From a virus: a stretch of 32,540 nt of DNA. The notes below the pieces were generated by a model, which did no database searches, was not told the origin of the DNA, and worked only from the letters and a program-made list of their open reading frames with translations. Position numbers and translations under genes: made by a program. Positions 1 through 8,278 of the stretch are shown piece after piece. Location of the stretch: positions 1 to 32,540 of the IMG/VR virus record IMGVR_UViG_3300017726_000037. One strand, given 5' to 3'. The first letter of the stretch is position 1. Each line of letters starts with the position of its first letter.

Positions 1-89
1 AGGAAGACGTACTAAAACCCTATGACCCCCCACCTTGTCTAAAAAGCCTTTTTGCTATAAAATTTTTACAAAATTCAAAACGTATCGGT

Positions 90-1547
90 ATGCTATTAAA
101 AGAAGATCCAGAAACAGAAATTGTTAGGCTTGAATATAGATTAGCGAGACTGACTGCTTTAGAGGATGCAAAGAAAAACTTCCTATCTTTTGTAAGATTT
201 ATCTGGCCTCAGTTCATTTGTGGATATCATCATAGAGAGATGGCAAAGCAGTTTGAACGGTTAGTAAACAATGAATGTAATCGGATTATAATCAACATAC
301 CGCCTCGTCATGGTAAATCTGAATTAACTTCGTATTTATATTTAGCATGGTTAATGGGTAATAACCCTCAATCTAAAATTATTCAAGCAACCCACACAGG
401 TGAGTTAGCAGTTAGATTTGGTCGTAAGGTTAGAAACCTTATGGATAGTGATGCGTATAAAGAGGTATTCCCCGATGTAAAACTTGCGGCAGACAGCAAA
501 GCTGCAGGTAGATGGGAAACAAATAAGGGAGGGGAATACTTTGCCGCTGGTGTTGGTGGTGCGATGACAGGTCGTGGTGCTGACTTTTTGGTTATTGACG
601 ATCCGCATTCGGAGCAAGATGCTTTATCTGAAACGGCTATGGAAAAAGCGTATGAATGGTATACCTCTGGTCCTAGACAGCGTTTGCAACCAGGAGGAAA
701 AATACTTTTGGTTATGACCAGATGGTCTAAAGTTGACTTAACTGCTCAGGTATTAAATGACCAAGCAAAAGATAGTCGTGCGGATAAATGGGAGGTTATT
801 GAGTTTCCAGCATTGTTGCCTAGTGGCAAACCAACATGGCCTGAGATGTGGAAAGAAAAAGATCTTTTAGCTGTAAAAGCAGCTTTGCCTATATCTAAAT
901 GGAATGCTCAATGGCAACAAAACCCGACAGCAGAAGAAGGAGCGATATTTAAAAGAGAGTGGTGGAATGTATATGATGGTCAAACCATACCTGCGTTAGA
1001 TTATGTAATACAGAGTTATGATACTGCGTATACCAAAAAAGAGACAGCAGACTTTTCTGCAATCACAACGTGGGGAGTTTTTCGCCCAGATGAAGAAACA
1101 GAGGCTTTGATTTTAATTGACTCAAAGAAAGGAAGATGGGATTTTCCTGAGTTGAAAAAGGTCGCATATGAATTATATAAATATTGGAATCCAGATTGTG
1201 TTTTAATAGAGGCTAAGGCATCAGGTTTACCTTTGTCTCAAGAACTTCGCAGAACGGGTATTCCTGTAGTAAACTACTCACCTGGAGGAAGAAACTCTGG
1301 AACAGACAAAATTAGTAGAGCAAACGCAATTGCTCCTGTTTTTGAATCTGGAATGGTGTGGGCTCCAGATGAACCTTGGGCAGAAGAAGTTGTTGAAGAG
1401 ATGGCAGAATTTCCGTATGGTGACCATGATGACTTGGTTGATAGTGCGGTTCAAGCTGTTTTGCGGTTTCGTCAGGGTAACTTTATTGGTTTACCCTCTG
1501 ATTATATTGAGGACGAAATGGGTCCTCCACAATTTTCGTATTACTGA
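90..1547 (+). CDS. terL: Terminase large subunit (DNA-packaging ATPase/nuclease)
   Basis: The motor ATPase and nuclease that cuts concatemeric phage DNA and pumps it through the portal. The 485-residue product has a Walker A-type loop PPRHGKS (residues 71-77), Walker B FLVIDD (166-171), a coupling motif LLVMTRW (206-212), and an RNase H-fold nuclease with acidic residues D311, E374 and the GDHDDLVDS segment near 444-452. Length and domain order are normal for the family. The stop lies 3 bases before the next start. The 5' end is uncertain: there is no clear Shine-Dalgarno before the ATG at 90, and the same frame stays open upstream to base 3 with no stop and no ATG/GTG/TTG, so the true start may lie outside the window. 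No small-subunit terminase is visible in the window. Function is firm, start is not. Confidence 0.96.
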   Translation: MLLKEDPETEIVRLEYRLARLTALEDAKKNFLSFVRFIWPQFICGYHHREMAKQFERLVNNECNRIIINIPPRHGKSELTSYLYLAWLMGNNPQSKIIQATHTGELAVRFGRKVRNLMDSDAYKEVFPDVKLAADSKAAGRWETNKGGEYFAAGVGGAMTGRGADFLVIDDPHSEQDALSETAMEKAYEWYTSGPRQRLQPGGKILLVMTRWSKVDLTAQVLNDQAKDSRADKWEVIEFPALLPSGKPTWPEMWKEKDLLAVKAALPISKWNAQWQQNPTAEEGAIFKREWWNVYDGQTIPALDYVIQSYDTAYTKKETADFSAITTWGVFRPDEETEALILIDSKKGRWDFPELKKVAYELYKYWNPDCVLIEAKASGLPLSQELRRTGIPVVNYSPGGRNSGTDKISRANAIAPVFESGMVWAPDEPWAEEVVEEMAEFPYGDHDDLVDSAVQAVLRFRQGNFIGLPSDYIEDEMGPPQFSYY

Positions 1548-1550
1548 TAA

Positions 1551-3251
1551 ATGGAAAAATTAAACGCAGAAACTTTAGATACTTTATTTGCTAATCCAAA
1601 TGTGCAGAACATGGCAGAACTGATTGGTAAATATGAATCAAACAATACATATGATATAAATGTTGGTGGGGCTAAGATTGATGTAAGCGATGGCTCAGAA
1701 CACCCTCGACAGTTTGATGTAAAAACAAAAGAGGGTAAAAGTTCTGCAGCTGGTAGGTATCAGATTACTTCGACTACTTTTGATGATATTACTAGCCAAA
1801 ACCCTCAAGCAGAAATTACAGATTTTTCTCCTACATCGCAGAACAGAGCTTTTGTTTTGTTATTGCAAAGAAGAAAAGCTTTAGAGCCAGTTTTAAAGGG
1901 AGATTACACTACAGCAGTAGAGTTATTAGCAAATGAGTTTGCTTCTTTGCCTTCAGCTAAAACTAGTCAACCTAGAAAAGGTTATGATGAAGTCGAAAGA
2001 GATTTTGCTTTTTACAAACGTCCTAAAACAGTACCAAGAGAGTTAGCAGGAGATCTTCCTCCTGTTACTCCTGATCAAATAAAAAATGCTAATTTTAGTA
2101 TTTTTGGAGAATTTGTTTCTCCTGACAAAGAAGGTAAAAGTCCTACAGCTGGTAGATATCAACAACCGTCTAGCTATGATATTGCCGCGTCAATTCAATT
2201 TCTTTCGGAAAATCAAACTCAATCAGAGAAAGATTTTTTATCTGCCGTGAGCCTTGGTGCAATGCCCAAGAAAGGTAAGATTGACCCTTTGTCCAAGTTT
2301 CTTAAAGAGTCTGCTCAGGATGAGACTGCTTTAGATGTTATGGTCGAGAAACAAGAACCAAGGAACAAGGTTCCTTCTATAGAGGGAGTTAAGAAGTTTC
2401 AAGATGGGGGTGAGGTAGAATTCAAAATGCCTAGATCTGCTTTAGTTGGTGACGATATTATTGAGATACCTGAGAGTCAGCGTAAGGTTACTTTGACTAT
2501 GAATGATTTAGAAAACCTAGCAGATGCCGCGAGTTTTGTTCCTGTTCCTCAAGTTAAGTTTCCTGCGAAAGCAACTAAGGGAATTATGTCTCTTTTGAAG
2601 TTAGACAAGATAGATCCTTTTTTGAAAAAAGATTATTTAAAAAAGCTTGAAGGTGATTTAATTTCAAAAGAATTTGAAAGAATTGGGGTTGATGTGCCTT
2701 ACGTTCAAAATAAATTAGAAAAAGCAATGAAGGGTTATAAACCTAAGCCTGAGGGTAAATTAAGAATGGAATTATTGTCAGGAGAAATATATGAACCAGG
2801 AAGAACAGGTCCTTTTACTCCTGGTATGGATACTCTTCAAATGCAGGAGAGTCGCTTAAATAGTTTGTTAAAAAAAAGCGAAATTAAAAAAGATCCTTAT
2901 ATTTTGAATCCGATGGAATATTATCAACTTTCTAAAAAAGATAAAGATTTTATAAAAAACGTAGTTAGAAAAAACTATCCTGACTTTGGTGTAAAAAGCG
3001 ATGCATCTACCATGCGATCTCAAGCCATAGAACAATCTTATGATCGACTGCTTGATTTTGTTGGCAATAAATTGAGAAGAAAATCTATGGGAATTGGTAA
3101 ATTTTACAGAAAAAAAGAGATAGACGATCAGTTTACAGATACAGTTTTAAATGAAGCTTTGAAGGAAATTGATTCAATTACTAAGTTTAGAGATCAGAGA
3201 AAAGTAGATTCTGTGTTTTCTGAATTAATGAAAAAACAACAAGGAAGATAA
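1551..3251 (+). CDS. Lambda R-like transglycosylase domain fused to long uncharacterised C-terminus
   Basis: Residues about 8-150 resemble lambda R endolysin (a GH104 lytic transglycosylase). Matching landmarks, in order, are YES with likely catalytic Glu29, YDINVGG (34-40), HPR (51-53), AAGRYQ (66-71), DFSPTSQ (91-97) and ASLPS (131-135). The remaining roughly 415 residues are not an endolysin and I do not recognise them; they are charged and carry an FQDGGEV peptide (283-289) like those in other proteins of this window. An EGKSxxAGRYQ motif occurs twice (61-71 and 194-204). The gene sits between terminase and portal, far from the lysis cassette. This points to a virion-associated lysin that cuts peptidoglycan during entry rather than a lysis endolysin; that role is inferred. 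The start follows the terL stop by 3 bases. Confidence 0.8.
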   Translation: MEKLNAETLDTLFANPNVQNMAELIGKYESNNTYDINVGGAKIDVSDGSEHPRQFDVKTKEGKSSAAGRYQITSTTFDDITSQNPQAEITDFSPTSQNRAFVLLLQRRKALEPVLKGDYTTAVELLANEFASLPSAKTSQPRKGYDEVERDFAFYKRPKTVPRELAGDLPPVTPDQIKNANFSIFGEFVSPDKEGKSPTAGRYQQPSSYDIAASIQFLSENQTQSEKDFLSAVSLGAMPKKGKIDPLSKFLKESAQDETALDVMVEKQEPRNKVPSIEGVKKFQDGGEVEFKMPRSALVGDDIIEIPESQRKVTLTMNDLENLADAASFVPVPQVKFPAKATKGIMSLLKLDKIDPFLKKDYLKKLEGDLISKEFERIGVDVPYVQNKLEKAMKGYKPKPEGKLRMELLSGEIYEPGRTGPFTPGMDTLQMQESRLNSLLKKSEIKKDPYILNPMEYYQLSKKDKDFIKNVVRKNYPDFGVKSDASTMRSQAIEQSYDRLLDFVGNKLRRKSMGIGKFYRKKEIDDQFTDTVLNEALKEIDSITKFRDQRKVDSVFSELMKKQQGR

Positions 3252-5645
3252 ATGGCTAACCCATTTGACAATGTAGAAAAAGCCCTGACCCCTGATTCTT
3301 TACCAGAGGGTTCTGTAACCGTGGAGATAGAACAGACCACAGTTGCTCCAGAAGAAGTTAGTGTAATTCTTGATGATGAGGGTGGTGCAACGATAAACAT
3401 TGGTGAAGATGAGCAAGAAGAAGTTTCTAAGCATGAAGAGAACTTAGCAGAAAAAATTGAAGATTCTGACTTAACAAAAATTTCTTTAGACATTCTTGAT
3501 TTGTATGAGTCAGATATGTCGAGTCGTGATGCTTGGGAGAGGACGTATTCTGAGGGATTAAAGCTTTTAGGTTTCCAATATGAGGAAAAAACACAGCCTT
3601 TCCGTGGTGCATCAGGAGTTCATGTTCCGTTGATGACGGAAGCAATTATTCAATTCTGTGCTCAGGCTATGAAAGAGTTGATGCCATCTGGTGGTCCTGT
3701 AAGAACACAGGTTCTTGGCACTCCGACTAAGAAAAAAGAGCAACAAGCACAAAGAATCAAAGATTTTATGAATTACCAAATTACTACGGTGATGAAGGAG
3801 TACACTCCTGATTTTGACCAAATGTTGTGGTATGTAGGGTATGGTGGTTCAGCATTTAAAAAAGTTTATTACGATCAATCAAAAAAGAGATGCGTATCTC
3901 CATTTATTTTGCCAGATAACTTTGTAATGCCGTATGACGGTTCAAGCAATCCTTGGGAAAATGAGCGTTGTATTCAAATGGTTCAGATGTCTGGCAATGA
4001 GTTGAAAAAACGTCAGATTGATGGAACGTATAGAGATATAGATTTACAAGAAAAAACACCAGAAATTAGTTCAATTCGTGAAGCTGAAGATCGTGTATCT
4101 GGTATAGATAGTAATGAAAGTGATTCAAACTACACTTTATTAGAAGCTCATATTCATTTAGATTTACCTGGTTACGGTAACAAAGATGGATTAAAACTAC
4201 CTTACATTGTAACGATAGATAAAGATTCTGGAGAAGTTTTATCGATTTACAGAAACTATGACGAGGATGATGAAGATTTTACTCCACGACAGTATTTCAT
4301 ACATTATATGTTTTTACCTGGCCCTGGTTGCATGGGTTATGGTTTAGTTCACTTAATTGGAAACCTAACAAGATCGGCTACTGCCGCATTAAGACAATTG
4401 CTTGATGCAGGAACATTAGCTAATTTACCTGCTGGATTTAAGGCTAGAGGTTTACGGATTGCAGATGATGATAAACCGCTACAACCAGGAGAGTTTAGAG
4501 ATGTTGATGCGGGAGGAGGTGATCTACAATCTTCGTTATTACCTTTACCATACAAAGAGCCTAGTCAAACTTTGTTTACGTTGTTAGGGTTTTGTATTGA
4601 TATGGGTAGACGATTATCGAGCATTTCTGATATGCAAATTGGAGATGGTAATCAACAAGCAGCAGTAGGCACAACAATTGCAATGTTAGAAAGAGGTGCA
4701 ATGGTTATGTCTGGCATTCATAAAAGACTACACTACGCACAAAAACTAGAGTTTGAATTAATGGCAAATGCTTTTCATAGGTATTTACCTGATGAATATC
4801 CATATGATGTGCCTGGTGCAGATCGAACTATTTTAAAAGAAGATTTTGATGAAAGAATTGATATTATTCCTAGTGCAGATCCGAATATTTATTCTGCTGC
4901 TCAAAGAATTACAATGGCTCAAACTCAGTTGCAGTTAGCTCAATCAAATCCTCAGATTCATAATATTTATGAAGCGTATAGAAGAATGTATGAAGCTTTA
5001 GGAACAAGAGATATTGACATGATTCTTAAACCTGATGATACTCAAACTCCTGAACCAAAAGATCCCGCAACAGAAAATGCAGAGGCTTTAGATGGTAAAA
5101 ATTTAAAGGCTTTTCCTGGTCAAGACCACGATGCACACATTTTAAGCCATTTATTGCATTTATTAACTCCAATTGTTGCACAGAATCCTTTAGCTGCAAC
5201 TAATTTAACAAAACATATTTTAGAACACGTTAGATTAAAATCAGAAGAGATGACAGAGGCAGAGTTGTTTAAGCAATTTGGTGAAAATTATAAAAATGCA
5301 GTTTCACCAATAGAAAAAGAGTCTAGAGTAGCTAAAATGGTTGTACAGAATATGCAACAATTACGAGAAGCCTCTAATCAGTTGTCTGGTGTAGGGCAAC
5401 CTGACCCAATAGTTCAGCTAAAAGAGAAAGAATTACAACTTAGAGCACAGGATACTCAAAGAAAAGCACAAGAAAGTGCTCAAAAAATTAATTTACAAGC
5501 TCAAGATATGCAAATGGATGCTCAACTTGCTCAAGAAAGGCTTCAAACAACTAGAGATATAGCTGATGAAAAAGCAACTATTGCTAGGGAAAGAGTTGAC
5601 CAAGAAGAAAGAAAGCAAATAAGAGACAATAAAGGAGAAAATTGA
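3252..5645 (+). CDS. Portal protein (head-tail connector)
   Basis: A 797-residue portal of the large podovirus kind, forming the ring at one capsid vertex through which DNA enters and leaves. It has an acidic N-terminus, a core with FRGASGVHVPLMTEA and ELMPSGGPVRTQV (about residues 117-155), the WYVGYGGSAFKKVYYD segment near 195-210, and a long Gln/Glu/Arg/Lys-rich coiled coil from about 715 to the end. Position after terL and before the head-assembly genes is typical. The ATG immediately follows the preceding TAA. The extended C-terminal coiled coil resembles the barrel or helical extension of P22-type portals, but that comparison is by recall only. Confidence 0.92.
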   Translation: MANPFDNVEKALTPDSLPEGSVTVEIEQTTVAPEEVSVILDDEGGATINIGEDEQEEVSKHEENLAEKIEDSDLTKISLDILDLYESDMSSRDAWERTYSEGLKLLGFQYEEKTQPFRGASGVHVPLMTEAIIQFCAQAMKELMPSGGPVRTQVLGTPTKKKEQQAQRIKDFMNYQITTVMKEYTPDFDQMLWYVGYGGSAFKKVYYDQSKKRCVSPFILPDNFVMPYDGSSNPWENERCIQMVQMSGNELKKRQIDGTYRDIDLQEKTPEISSIREAEDRVSGIDSNESDSNYTLLEAHIHLDLPGYGNKDGLKLPYIVTIDKDSGEVLSIYRNYDEDDEDFTPRQYFIHYMFLPGPGCMGYGLVHLIGNLTRSATAALRQLLDAGTLANLPAGFKARGLRIADDDKPLQPGEFRDVDAGGGDLQSSLLPLPYKEPSQTLFTLLGFCIDMGRRLSSISDMQIGDGNQQAAVGTTIAMLERGAMVMSGIHKRLHYAQKLEFELMANAFHRYLPDEYPYDVPGADRTILKEDFDERIDIIPSADPNIYSAAQRITMAQTQLQLAQSNPQIHNIYEAYRRMYEALGTRDIDMILKPDDTQTPEPKDPATENAEALDGKNLKAFPGQDHDAHILSHLLHLLTPIVAQNPLAATNLTKHILEHVRLKSEEMTEAELFKQFGENYKNAVSPIEKESRVAKMVVQNMQQLREASNQLSGVGQPDPIVQLKEKELQLRAQDTQRKAQESAQKINLQAQDMQMDAQLAQERLQTTRDIADEKATIARERVDQEERKQIRDNKGEN

Positions 5646-5815
5646 ACGTAGATCGATTACTAAAGTACATAAAACAAAGAAAAAAGGAAATATCAGAGGT
5701 AATGGTTGGTGGTGGCCTAAAAAATATAGAACATTATCAAAGATTACTAGGCAATTTAGATGAACTTACGTCTATTGAAGAAAAAATTAAACAGACGCTA
5801 GATGAACATGAATAA
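5642..5815 (+). CDS. 57-aa conserved small protein with TTG start
   Basis: A small helical protein of 57 codons reading from a TTG that overlaps the portal stop by 4 bases (TTGA). AAGGAGA lies just upstream at a normal distance, which supports this start. The sequence runs MNVDRLLKYIKQRKKEIS, then a GGGLKNIEHYQRLLG segment and an acidic helical tail. I recall similar roughly 60-residue proteins beside portal genes in marine phages, with no known function. Position suggests a head-assembly or portal accessory role, which is inference. It is easily missed because it is short and lacks an ATG near its start. Confidence 0.75.
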   Translation: MNVDRLLKYIKQRKKEISEVMVGGGLKNIEHYQRLLGNLDELTSIEEKIKQTLDEHE

Positions 5816-5838
5816 AATCATGCAATACAGGAGAAATT

Positions 5839-6285
5839 ATGGCAGAAATGACAGCTTTACAAAAAAAATGGGCAGATGATCGCAAAGAAACTCTTCCCGA
5901 TGTAGAAAAAACTACAAAATTAGACCCTAAAAACTTAGATGAGTCTCTTTTAGAAAGAATACCAAAGCCAACTGGTTGGAGAATGGTTGTTTTGCCGTTT
6001 AGACCACCAAAAAAAACAAAAGGCGGCCTTTATTTAGCGGAAAAAGCAGTAGAAAAACAACAAGTTGCTACTGTGTGCGGATATGTTCTTGAAACAGGTC
6101 CTTTAGCGTACTATGATCAAGAAAAATTTCCACACGGGGCATGGTGTAAAAAGGGAGATTGGGTAGTTTTTGCTCGATATGCGGGTGCTCGTATTAACAT
6201 TGAAGACGGTGAAATACGCATTTTAAATGATGACGAAATTTTGGCTACTATAAAGGATCCAGAAGACGTTATCCACATGGTTTAA
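5839..6285 (+). CDS. GroES-like co-chaperonin (cpn10 family)
   Basis: 148 residues with a GroES fold signature from about residue 45 onward: GWRMVVLPFRPPKKTKGGLYL, where the K-T-K-G-G-L-Y-L stretch matches the mobile-loop region that docks on GroEL; then VCGYVLETGP, KKGDWVVFARYAGARI and a terminal DDEILATI strand. A roughly 45-residue N-terminal extension precedes the domain. AGGAGAA precedes the ATG. No GroEL is encoded here, so it would work with the host chaperonin, as T4 gp31 does for capsid folding. Its place between portal and scaffold candidate supports a role in capsid folding. A phage-type insert (LAYYDQEKFPHGAWC) between the GYVLETGP strand and the KKGDWV strand is visible. Confidence 0.88.
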   Translation: MAEMTALQKKWADDRKETLPDVEKTTKLDPKNLDESLLERIPKPTGWRMVVLPFRPPKKTKGGLYLAEKAVEKQQVATVCGYVLETGPLAYYDQEKFPHGAWCKKGDWVVFARYAGARINIEDGEIRILNDDEILATIKDPEDVIHMV

Positions 6286-6297
6286 AAGGAGATTTCC

Positions 6298-7206
6298 ATG
6301 CAAGAACAAATAGAAGAAACACAAATTGAAGTTCCTTTAACAGAGGAAGATAAAGAAACAGAGGTTCAAATACCTGACAATAAAAAATCTGAGCCAGATG
6401 TTGTAGAAGTAATTGAAGCGGAAGAACCGTTAGAAGAATCAAAAAAAGACTCTTCTGAGGATCAAAATGAAGAACATGAGCAGTATAGTGCGAAAGTAAA
6501 AAAACGCATTGATAAAATGACAGCAAAACTTCGTGAAGCAGAAAGAAGAGAACAAGCTGCTGTAGAATATGCTCAAAATGTTCAAACTCATTTAGATCAA
6601 GAACGAAAAAAGGCATCTGCTCTTGACAATAGCTATTTGACTGAAAGTGAGGGAAGAATAGAGTCTCAATTAGCGATTGTAGAAGCTAATTTACAAAATG
6701 CTGTGAACAATGGGGATGGCAAAGCTGCTGTAGAGGCTCAAAAAGTTTTAGCTCAACTTGTTTATCAAAAAGAAAAACTTGAGAATGATAAGAAACAAAG
6801 AAAAGTTCAACAGGAAGAAAAAATTGAAAAACCTGTTACACAACAACCCCAACAACAAAGAATTGATCCTAAGGCACGAAAATGGGCTGAAGATAACGAA
6901 TGGTTTGGTGAAGATAGAGTTATGACTTCTGGTGCTATGGAAATTCACAGTCAATTAAGCTCAGAGGGGTTTGACTTAACATCTAATGAGTATTATGATG
7001 AATTAAATCGGAGGATTCGTAAAGAATTTCCGCACAAATTTAAAAAACAGGCGGATACTAGCAACGTCCCAAGTGTCGCACCTGCTACGAGAAGTAATAA
7101 AACTGGACGCACGAGATCAATAAAACTCACTCAAAGTGAAGTTAGTATTGCAAGACGATTAGGTGTTCCTTTGGAAGAATATGCAAAATATGTTAGGAGG
7201 TCGTAA
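6298..7206 (+). CDS. Probable capsid scaffold protein
   Basis: 302 residues, strongly acidic in the first 65, then a long predicted coiled coil (about 65-180) with repeated KKRIDKMTAKLREAERREQA-type heptads, a Gln-rich linker near 180-190, and a more basic C-terminal domain ending RRLGVPLEEYAKYVRRS. Acidic/helical body plus basic tail, and position directly upstream of the capsid genes, are the usual signs of a scaffold that binds the coat protein through its C-terminus. No protease motif is seen. AAAGGAG lies upstream of the ATG. Scaffold identity rests on composition and position, not on a recognisable family. Confidence 0.72.
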   Translation: MQEQIEETQIEVPLTEEDKETEVQIPDNKKSEPDVVEVIEAEEPLEESKKDSSEDQNEEHEQYSAKVKKRIDKMTAKLREAERREQAAVEYAQNVQTHLDQERKKASALDNSYLTESEGRIESQLAIVEANLQNAVNNGDGKAAVEAQKVLAQLVYQKEKLENDKKQRKVQQEEKIEKPVTQQPQQQRIDPKARKWAEDNEWFGEDRVMTSGAMEIHSQLSSEGFDLTSNEYYDELNRRIRKEFPHKFKKQADTSNVPSVAPATRSNKTGRTRSIKLTQSEVSIARRLGVPLEEYAKYVRRS

Positions 7207-7676
7207 TGACTGCTTTAAATAAAAAAAGTCGTGGCAGCGAGACACGCTCAAATAAACTTCGTAAAAAAGCATGGGTACGTCCTTCAAGGCTAGATACTCC
7301 ACCCGCTCCTCCAGGGTATAAGCACAGATGGCTTCGTGCTGAATCTGGCGGTAGAGAAGATAGAATGAACGTGGCTGCAAAGTTACGAGAAGGATATGAA
7401 TTGGTTAGAGCAGAAGATAATCCAGAATTTGTCGTTCCTACTATGGACGATGGAAGACACGCGGGAGTTTGTGCCGTGGGAGGACTTGTGTTAGCCAAGA
7501 TTCCTGAAGAGATGGCAGATCAAAGAAATGCATATTATCAACAAAGAACCCAAGACCAAATTTCGGCTGTTGACAATGATTTATTAAAAGCCAATGCACA
7601 TGGTTCAATGGTAATTGATAAACCAAACCGACAGTCTCGTACAACTTTCGGAAGCCCTGAGGCGGAAGAAAATTAA
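7206..7676 (+). CDS. Conserved head-region protein of unknown function
   Basis: 156 residues. The ATG shares its A with the TAA of the scaffold gene (TAATG), so translation is probably coupled. The N-terminal 45 residues are very basic, followed by PPAPPGYKHRWLR, a motif I recall in head-region proteins of marine phages; the middle (about 50-110) is a compact mixed domain and the last 50 are polar. It lies between scaffold and capsid genes. It is probably a minor head or assembly protein, with no enzymatic motif seen. Confidence 0.7.
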   Translation: MTALNKKSRGSETRSNKLRKKAWVRPSRLDTPPAPPGYKHRWLRAESGGREDRMNVAAKLREGYELVRAEDNPEFVVPTMDDGRHAGVCAVGGLVLAKIPEEMADQRNAYYQQRTQDQISAVDNDLLKANAHGSMVIDKPNRQSRTTFGSPEAEEN

Positions 7677-7691
7677 TTAAAAGGATAAATA

Positions 7692-8267
7692 ATGGCTAAT
7701 GTCGATAAAGCCTCTGGTCTTCGTGCTCTAGGCAACCTTTCTGCAACTGGTTCTCAGAAGCAGTTTGGTTATCAGATAGCGGACAACCAAGCAGGGGCTA
7801 TTTTTCAAGGTGACCTTGTTACCTTAAAGGACGGCTTTATTCTCCAATTTGACCCATCATCGCATACTGCGGCTGTTGGAGTTTTTAATGGAGTTTTTTA
7901 CACCGACCCTACAACAGGTAAACCTACTTTCAAAAATTTCTATCCAGGTTCTGTGAATATTACTACAGGTACTATTCAGGCAGATGTTCTTGACGATCCA
8001 AATCAATTGTTTGTTATTCAATCTGATGAGGACATTGTTCAAGCTGACTTTGGTAAAAATGCTGATGTAACAGTTGGTACAGGAAGCACAACTACTGGAG
8101 TTTCTGCTATGGAGCTTGATTCTTCAACAATCGCAACAACCGCAGCACTAAACCTAAAACTGGTTGGTATTTATGATACTCCAGGGAACGCTTTAGGTAA
8201 TTTTTGTGAGGTTGTAGTTAAAATCAATGAACACTTGTACGGTAGTGCTGGTGTTGCAGGTCAATAA
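7692..8267 (+). CDS. Probable head decoration/minor capsid protein
   Basis: 191 residues, beta-rich and low in charge, with Gly/Thr/Asp turns and no enzymatic motif. AAAGGA precedes the ATG by a normal distance. It ends 11 bases before the major capsid gene. Small beta-rich proteins immediately beside the coat gene are often decoration proteins, and this is the best guess. I recall similar proteins in marine podoviruses but no proven function. Confidence 0.65.
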   Translation: MANVDKASGLRALGNLSATGSQKQFGYQIADNQAGAIFQGDLVTLKDGFILQFDPSSHTAAVGVFNGVFYTDPTTGKPTFKNFYPGSVNITTGTIQADVLDDPNQLFVIQSDEDIVQADFGKNADVTVGTGSTTTGVSAMELDSSTIATTAALNLKLVGIYDTPGNALGNFCEVVVKINEHLYGSAGVAGQ

Positions 8268-8278
8268 GGAGTTAGACA

